Of a DNA stretch of 10,641 bases, positions 7,139 to 10,641 are shown piece by piece. The stretch covers positions 1 to 10,641 of the forward strand of contig DXBS01000051.1 of assembly GCA_019116405.1 (NCBI GenBank), written 5' to 3'. A program made the position numbers and the translations under genes. Every line of letters starts with the position of its first letter. Positions within the stretch are counted from its first letter, which is position 1. Source of the stretch: Candidatus Gallimonas intestinigallinarum (GTDB lineage: Bacteria > Bacillota_A > Clostridia > Christensenellales > Borkfalkiaceae). Under the pieces are notes generated by a model that saw only the letters and a list, made by a program, of their open reading frames with translations, did no database searches and was not told the DNA's origin.

Positions 7139-8055
7139 ACCTTGATCCCTTTTTCTTTTGCGTATGCCTGCGTCTCACTCCGCACGGGAATGGCACACTG
7201 TGCTCCCCGCCTTGTTACCGTGATCGCCGAAGACGTACTCGCAAACCGCATCGCCGTTTCAATGTCCGCACCCTCCGACAGCCGCGTCACGAACGCCCCG
7301 ACATAGGTATCGCCCGCCGCCGTCGTATCCAGCGCCTTGGCAGGAACTGCGTTCGTTCGGTAAAACGTTCCGCCGCTCACACAGGCGGAACCCTCCGACC
7401 CGAGCGTGACAAGAACATTCCTGACGCCCATCCCCGAGAGCTTTTCCGCACACGCACGGATACTTACCTCATCGGAGGGGAAAATTCCCGTATAGAACTG
7501 CGCCTCCGTCTGATTGGGCGTAAACCAGTCACAGCAGGCAAGCGCCGCCTTACCGAGCTTCGCCGCGGGCGCAGGATTGAGCACGGTGATCATGCCGCGC
7601 TCTTTTGCCCGCTTCAACGCATACCCAACCGTGGAGAGCGGAATCTCAAGCTGCAGCAAAAGATAGTCCCCCGCCTGCGCCGTCGCCAGCGCCCGATCGA
7701 CAAGCGCCTCGTCCGCGCGGGCGTTCGACCCCGTATCCAGAATGATACGGTTGTCTCCGTCCGCTACCACAATGACCGCAATCCCGCTCGAGACATTCTC
7801 TTCCGCTCGTACATAGTCTGCATGCACCCCGTACTGCGTGAGCGCATCGGAGAGTTCCTTCCCGAATTCCCGTCCCACGCATCCGACCATATACGCTTCC
7901 CCGCCAGCTTTGGCGACTGCGACCGCCTGATTTGCGCCCTTTCCGCCCGGATTGGTCATAAACCCTTCACCCGAGAGCGTCTCGCCCGCCTCGGGAACGC
8001 GGGGTGCGCGGATAACCAGGTCCATATTCAGACTTCCGATGATGTAAATGCGCAT
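7135..8055 (-). CDS. rbsK: Ribokinase (PfkB family)
   Basis: This 306-residue cytoplasmic kinase phosphorylates ribose at O5 with ATP, feeding the pentose phosphate pathway; the typical length is about 305-310. It shows IGSLNMDLV (6-14) and the sugar-binding PfkB signature 1 region NPGGKGANQAVAVAKAGG (35-52). NPAPA is at 160-164, VTLGSEG at 216-222, and signature 2 DTTAAGDTYVGAF at 243-255, with D249 as the predicted catalytic base. NMD, GGKGAN and NPAPA fit ribokinase better than fructokinase or adenosine kinase, although a related pentose or nucleoside kinase cannot be excluded. ATG 8055 is chosen because GGAGAG (8063-8068) sits 7 nt upstream; an in-frame TTG at 8076 would overlap this site. 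It is the first gene of the left unit, directly behind a strong promoter and operator pair. It ends in a 4-bp overlap with lacI. No rbsD mutarotase gene is seen. Confidence 0.94.
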   Translation of the reverse strand: MRIYIIGSLNMDLVIRAPRVPEAGETLSGEGFMTNPGGKGANQAVAVAKAGGEAYMVGCVGREFGKELSDALTQYGVHADYVRAEENVSSGIAVIVVADGDNRIILDTGSNARADEALVDRALATAQAGDYLLLQLEIPLSTVGYALKRAKERGMITVLNPAPAAKLGKAALACCDWFTPNQTEAQFYTGIFPSDEVSIRACAEKLSGMGVRNVLVTLGSEGSACVSGGTFYRTNAVPAKALDTTAAGDTYVGAFVTRLSEGADIETAMRFASTSSAITVTRRGAQCAIPVRSETQAYAKEKGIKV

Positions 8056-8077
8056 AATTTTTCTCTCCAAATTCAAT

Positions 8078-8102
8078 TAAATCGATTTATTAAAACGTTT
8101 TA
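8078..8102. promoter_or_regulatory. Tandem LacI-type operators
   Basis: Two perfect 12-bp palindromes sit one base apart: TAAATCGATTTA (8078-8089) and TAAAACGTTTTA (8091-8102). Both fit TAAAWCGWTTTA with the central CG typical of LacI-family sites, and their centres are 13 bp apart. They lie between the minus-strand -10 box and the ribokinase ribosome binding site, where a bound repressor would block transcription. The repressor is most likely the one encoded two genes along the transcript. A CcpA (cre-like) role for the second site is possible, because its AAACGTTT core is shared, but the flanking G and C of a cre site are missing. Confidence 0.75.
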
Positions 8103-8112
8103 GTTCGGCTTG

Positions 8113-8141
8113 ATGATATCATATCCGAAAAAGCTTGTCAA
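8113..8141 (-). promoter_or_regulatory. Sigma-A-type promoter of the ribokinase-lacI-transporter unit
   Basis: On the minus strand there is a perfect -35 TTGACA (8136-8141), a 17-bp spacer, and a -10 TATCAT (8113-8118) one base off TATAAT. Transcription should begin near 8106, just upstream of the operator pair, leaving a leader of about 50 nt before ATG 8055. A 10-bp palindrome ATGATATCAT (8113-8122) overlaps the -10 box and could be a further protein site or chance. Confidence 0.8.
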
Positions 8142-8152
8142 TACATTTCAAA

Positions 8153-8181
8153 GAAATTTTTTTACGGAAAAGAAAAATTTC
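8153..8181. other. AT-rich inverted repeat between the divergent promoters
   Basis: GAAATTTTT (8153-8161) and AAAAATTTC (8173-8181) form a 9-bp inverted repeat around an 11-nt loop. It lies just upstream of the minus-strand -35 box and about 60 bp upstream of the plus-strand -35 box. It could be an UP-element-like tract or bent DNA. I see no T-run placing it as a terminator for either unit, since both units are transcribed away from it. Confidence 0.3.
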
Positions 8182-8240
8182 ACAATCCGTCATAAGCTCC
8201 GACATATGTCTGTCCGAGCGAAACGCCGCGCAGGATTTCT

Positions 8241-8269
8241 TTGCTTTTTCCGAAAAACTCTGATATAAT
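8241..8269 (+). promoter_or_regulatory. Sigma-A-type extended -10 promoter for the dGTPase unit
   Basis: A -35 TTGCTT (8241-8246) and a perfect -10 TATAAT (8264-8269) are separated by 17 bp. TG one base before the -10 box makes it an extended -10 (TGATATAAT, 8261-8269). The predicted transcription start at about 8275-8277 coincides with ATG 8276 of the dGTPase-like gene, so the transcript would be leaderless or nearly so. Confidence 0.8.
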
Positions 8270-8275
8270 GACAGT

Positions 8276-9493
8276 ATGGCACACTATGAAGAACTTTCCG
8301 AGGCGCTCTCGGAGCGCATGAAAGAAGATCTGAAAAGCAATCGCACAAATCCTTACGCCTTTGACGAAAGCAATGCCCTTCGCAGAGACGCAAATCCGCA
8401 CGATGCGGCGACCGTATGGCGCCCCGCATTCATCCGCGATGCGGACAAGATCTTAAACTGCCCCTATTACAGCCGCTGTGCGGACAAGACGCAGGTATTT
8501 TCGCTCTATAAAAATGACGATATCACGCGGCGCAGTCTGCACATTCAGCTCGTCGCCCGCACTGCCCGCACCATCGGGCGCGCACTGGGACTCAATTGCG
8601 AGCTCATTGAGGCGATCGCGCTCGGGCACGACATCGGGCACACGCCGTTCGGACACACGGGCGAACGCTTTCTTGACGAGCTCTATTTTTCGCATACGGG
8701 TCTGCACTTTGCTCACAATCTGCACTCGGTGCGCGTGCTGGATGAGATCTTTCCGCTCAATCTCACCCTGCAGACGCTGGACGGCATTGCCGACCACAAC
8801 GGAGAACTTGAGCTGGACGAATACAAACCCGCGCCCCTTGCAGGGTTTGAGAAATTCAATGAGCGCATGCAGGCGTGCCAAAGCGATTTGTCCGAAATCA
8901 AAAAACTCGTTCCGTCCACATTGGAGGGCTGCGTAGTGCGCATTTCCGATATCATTGCGTACCTCGGCAAAGACCGCCACGATGCGGAAAAGAGCAAGGC
9001 GCTTGGAAAAGTGCAGTTTGCCGATCTGGGGATCGGGACAATCAATGCGGAGATCGTCAACAATCTGATGGTGAACCTCATCGAAAACAGTTATTTTAAG
9101 CCTTTTCTGAAACTGGACGACGCACACTTTGCGGCGCTTCGTGCGGCAAAGCGGGACAACTATGACCGCATCTATTTCCATGAAAACGTGACGACCGCCG
9201 ATGGAACCATCCGCGCCATGATGGACAAACTCTACGAACGGCTTCTCAAAGACCTTACGCAGGGCAACCAATCTTCCCCCATCTTCCGCCAGCACATCGA
9301 CTACCTGGACAAGCCCTACTACAACAAACACCGCCGCATACCCTATCCCGAAACGGAGAAAAACCGCATCGTGACGGACTACATCGCAAGCATGACGTAT
9401 GATTACTTTGTCGATCTGTATGCCTGTCTCTTCCCCGACAGTACCTTAAAACTTGACTACGTCGGATACTTTGACGGAGGAAAACGCGCATGA
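8276..9493 (+). CDS. dGTPase-like HD-domain phosphohydrolase
   Basis: This 405-residue cytoplasmic enzyme resembles deoxyguanosine-triphosphate triphosphohydrolases, which split dNTPs into nucleoside and tripolyphosphate. The N-terminal pattern FIRDADKILNCPYYSR (52-67) followed by DKTQVF (70-75) matches the family RDxDRI...KTQVF signature. HD metal ligands are inferred as H89 (RRSLH), H118-D119 (LGHDIGHTPFGHTGE, 116-130) and D225 (ISDIIAY). FAHNLHSVRVL (145-155) is also typical. The first HD motif reads RRSLHIQL rather than the usual THSLEV, so this is a divergent branch and its exact substrate is uncertain. ATG 8276 has no ribosome binding site and sits at the predicted transcription start. 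The alternative ATG 8318 (residue 15) has GGAG only 3 nt upstream, inside a hairpin. The gene overlaps the Nudix gene by 4 bp. The pair suggests nucleotide-pool control. Confidence 0.9.
   Translation: MAHYEELSEALSERMKEDLKSNRTNPYAFDESNALRRDANPHDAATVWRPAFIRDADKILNCPYYSRCADKTQVFSLYKNDDITRRSLHIQLVARTARTIGRALGLNCELIEAIALGHDIGHTPFGHTGERFLDELYFSHTGLHFAHNLHSVRVLDEIFPLNLTLQTLDGIADHNGELELDEYKPAPLAGFEKFNERMQACQSDLSEIKKLVPSTLEGCVVRISDIIAYLGKDRHDAEKSKALGKVQFADLGIGTINAEIVNNLMVNLIENSYFKPFLKLDDAHFAALRAAKRDNYDRIYFHENVTTADGTIRAMMDKLYERLLKDLTQGNQSSPIFRQHIDYLDKPYYNKHRRIPYPETEKNRIVTDYIASMTYDYFVDLYACLFPDSTLKLDYVGYFDGGKRA
8303..8317 (+). other. Hairpin directly before the alternative start codon of the dGTPase-like gene
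   Basis: GCGCTC-TCG-GAGCGC is a 6-bp GC-rich stem with a 3-nt loop that ends exactly at the in-frame ATG 8318. It contains the only GGAG near that ATG, so folding would hide the site. It may be a coding coincidence or may favour use of the first ATG. Confidence 0.35.
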
Positions 9494-9903
9494 ACAACAT
9501 TGTCGAAGTCGTTGCCGCACTCATCGGACAAGACGGAAAACTGCTCATCTGCCGCCGCCCGCGCAACAAGGCGCGCGCGCTTTTATGGGAGTTCGCAGGC
9601 GGAAAGGTGGAAGCAGGCGAGACCGGGCAGGCGGCGCTCATAAGAGAATGCCGCGAAGAGCTGGGTATCACTCTTGACGTCGGCGAAATCTACACCGAAA
9701 CGACGCACACATACCCCGACATCACCATTCATCTAACCCTATTCCATGCGCGCATTGCCGAAGGAACGCCGCAAGCCCTTGAGCATGAAGAACTGCGCTG
9801 GGTCCTCCCCCAAGAGCTTCCCGCCTTCGACTTCTGCCCCGCAGATCATGAAATTATCACACGTCTTGTTAAGGAGAGCCATGAAAGCATACACCTATCT
9901 TGA
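9490..9903 (+). CDS. MutT-like Nudix hydrolase
   Basis: This 137-residue protein has the compact size of MutT, which hydrolyses 8-oxo-dGTP and related oxidised or surplus nucleotides to the monophosphate. The Nudix box spans residues 38-60: G38, E44, and R52-E53-C-R-E56-E57-L-G-I, fitting Gx5Ex7REUxEExGU with cysteine in the first bulky position. WEFAGGKVE (33-41) parallels the MutT WEFPGGKVE, with Ala for Pro. LRWVLPQELPAFDFCPADHEII near the C-terminus is the usual MutT ending, where the ELPAFDFCPAD stretch contacts the base. The start is ATG 9490, preceded by GGAGG (9476-9480), and overlaps the dGTPase stop as ATGA. Co-translation with a dNTP hydrolase supports a nucleotide-sanitising role. 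Actual specificity (8-oxo-dGTP, CTP or other) is not proven. Confidence 0.93.
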   Translation: MNNIVEVVAALIGQDGKLLICRRPRNKARALLWEFAGGKVEAGETGQAALIRECREELGITLDVGEIYTETTHTYPDITIHLTLFHARIAEGTPQALEHEELRWVLPQELPAFDFCPADHEIITRLVKESHESIHLS

Positions 9904-10641
9904 AAAGGGACGCTTCGCCATGACCGAAAAGTCCCGACCCGTCATTCTCTCCCCGCGCGACGCCGTCGTGAAAGTGACGCTTGCGAGTATCTGCACAAGC
10001 GATCTGCATATCAAAAACGGAGCCGTTCCGCGCGCTGTGCCCGGCATTGCCGTCGGGCATGAGTTCGTCGGCATCGTGGAGGAAACAGGTTCCGCCGTGA
10101 CCAACATCATACGCGGCGACCGAGTGGCGGTCAATGTGGAAACTTACTGCGGTGAGTGCTTCTTCTGCCGCAACGGTTGGGTGAATAACTGCACGGACAG
10201 GAGCGGCGGATGGGCGCTCGGCTGCCGCATCGACGGCGGACAGGCGCAGTTTGCGCGCATCCCCTTTGCGGACACCAACCTCATCCCCATCCCTGCACAC
10301 GTCTCCGACGAACAGGCGCTCTTTACGGGGGATCTGCTCTCTACGGGCTACTGGTCTGCGAAAATTGCAGACATCAGAGAGGGAGACACCGTACTCATCC
10401 TCGGTGCAGGTCCCACGGGGTATTGTGCCGCGCTGTGTGCCCTTCTATACAAGCCGGCACGGCTCATCGTCTGTGAAAAAATTCCCTCGCGCCGCGCATT
10501 CATTGAGGCGCATTTCCCCTCCGCGAAGGTCGTCTCACCCGAGGAGCTCCTCCCCCTCCTGCAAAAGACAGAACACGGCGGCGCGGATGCCGTCATCGAA
10601 GCGGCAGGTTCCGAAGAGAGCTTCCGCCTCGCGTGGCAGGG
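9881..10641 (+). CDS. Zinc-dependent medium-chain alcohol dehydrogenase, N-terminal part (3' end outside window)
   Basis: The frame is open for 253 codons to the right edge, about 70% of a typical 350-residue enzyme. Predicted catalytic zinc ligands are C38 (ICTSDLH), H60 in GHEFVG, and D151 (FTGDLLSTGYW), the latter as in the Thermoanaerobacter-type secondary alcohol dehydrogenase. A structural zinc site is also present with C90, C93, C96 and C104. The NAD(P)-binding turn is GAGPTG (175-180), and the residue ending the next strand is E199 (IVCEK). An acidic residue there usually favours NAD over NADP. AAGGAG (9871-9876) precedes ATG 9881. The start lies 23 bp inside the Nudix gene, so the two are probably cotranscribed. 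The substrate is unknown: a short-chain secondary alcohol, a polyol or butanediol are all possible. No functional link to nucleotide metabolism is evident. Confidence 0.9.
   Translation, partial: MKAYTYLEKGRFAMTEKSRPVILSPRDAVVKVTLASICTSDLHIKNGAVPRAVPGIAVGHEFVGIVEETGSAVTNIIRGDRVAVNVETYCGECFFCRNGWVNNCTDRSGGWALGCRIDGGQAQFARIPFADTNLIPIPAHVSDEQALFTGDLLSTGYWSAKIADIREGDTVLILGAGPTGYCAALCALLYKPARLIVCEKIPSRRAFIEAHFPSAKVVSPEELLPLLQKTEHGGADAVIEAAGSEESFRLAWQ

Noticed and set aside
8091..8102. CcpA cre site
   Set aside because: The core AAACGTTT fits, but the G and C at the outer conserved positions are absent, and the neighbouring twin palindrome points to the local LacI protein instead.
7129..8103. A 324-residue plus-strand frame over ribokinase
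   Set aside because: Arg- and His-rich antisense shadow; the minus strand has both PfkB signatures.
8453..9331. A 292-residue open frame on the minus strand, antisense to the dGTPase-like gene
   Set aside because: The sense strand encodes clear HD and KTQVF motifs. The antisense product has a low-complexity Val/Arg/Phe pattern typical of shadow frames.
1..10641. CRISPR array, tRNA, rRNA, transposase or phage genes
   Set aside because: No direct repeat-spacer pattern, tRNA-like clover, ribosomal RNA segment or recombinase motif was seen on reading both strands.

Overview
The window looks like a chromosomal segment from a Firmicutes/Clostridia-type bacterium, plausibly an uncultured gut lineage. 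This is inferred from strong AGGAGG-type ribosome binding sites, TTGACA/TATAAT-type promoters, tightly packed co-directional genes, and an LplABC-like sugar ABC transporter that lacks its own ATPase. The taxonomic call is inference; there is no rRNA or marker gene here.

Layout. Two divergent transcription units are separated by a 220-bp regulatory region (8056-8275). The left unit runs on the minus strand from 8055 off the left edge: ribokinase, LacI-family repressor (4-bp overlap with the kinase), a 214-bp spacer with two hairpins, ABC permease (LplB-like), ABC permease (LplC-like, with an unusual N-terminal extension), lipoprotein substrate-binding protein (LplA-like), nucleoside hydrolase, and the N-terminal part of a secreted protein. 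No convincing terminator for the minus strand and no strong second promoter were found, so all seven genes may form one operon. The right unit runs on the plus strand: HD-domain dGTPase-like enzyme, MutT-like Nudix hydrolase (4-bp overlap), and a zinc alcohol dehydrogenase (23-bp overlap) that runs off the right edge.

How the genes may work together. The nucleoside hydrolase releases ribose from a riboside in the cytoplasm and the ribokinase phosphorylates it to ribose 5-phosphate. The ABC system, found between these two enzymes, would import the riboside or a larger conjugate, and the secreted protein could act on it outside the cell. The LacI repressor probably controls the unit through two adjacent 12-bp palindromes of the form TAAAWCGWTTTA, just downstream of a near-consensus promoter. 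The coupling of an oligosaccharide-type transporter to a nucleoside hydrolase and ribokinase is the most interesting biological idea here. The transported substrate cannot be read from the sequence.

The right unit reads as nucleotide-pool housekeeping (dNTP hydrolysis, oxidised-nucleotide removal) plus a dehydrogenase of unknown substrate. Its promoter has an extended -10 box placed so that the predicted transcript begins at the start codon, suggesting a leaderless mRNA.
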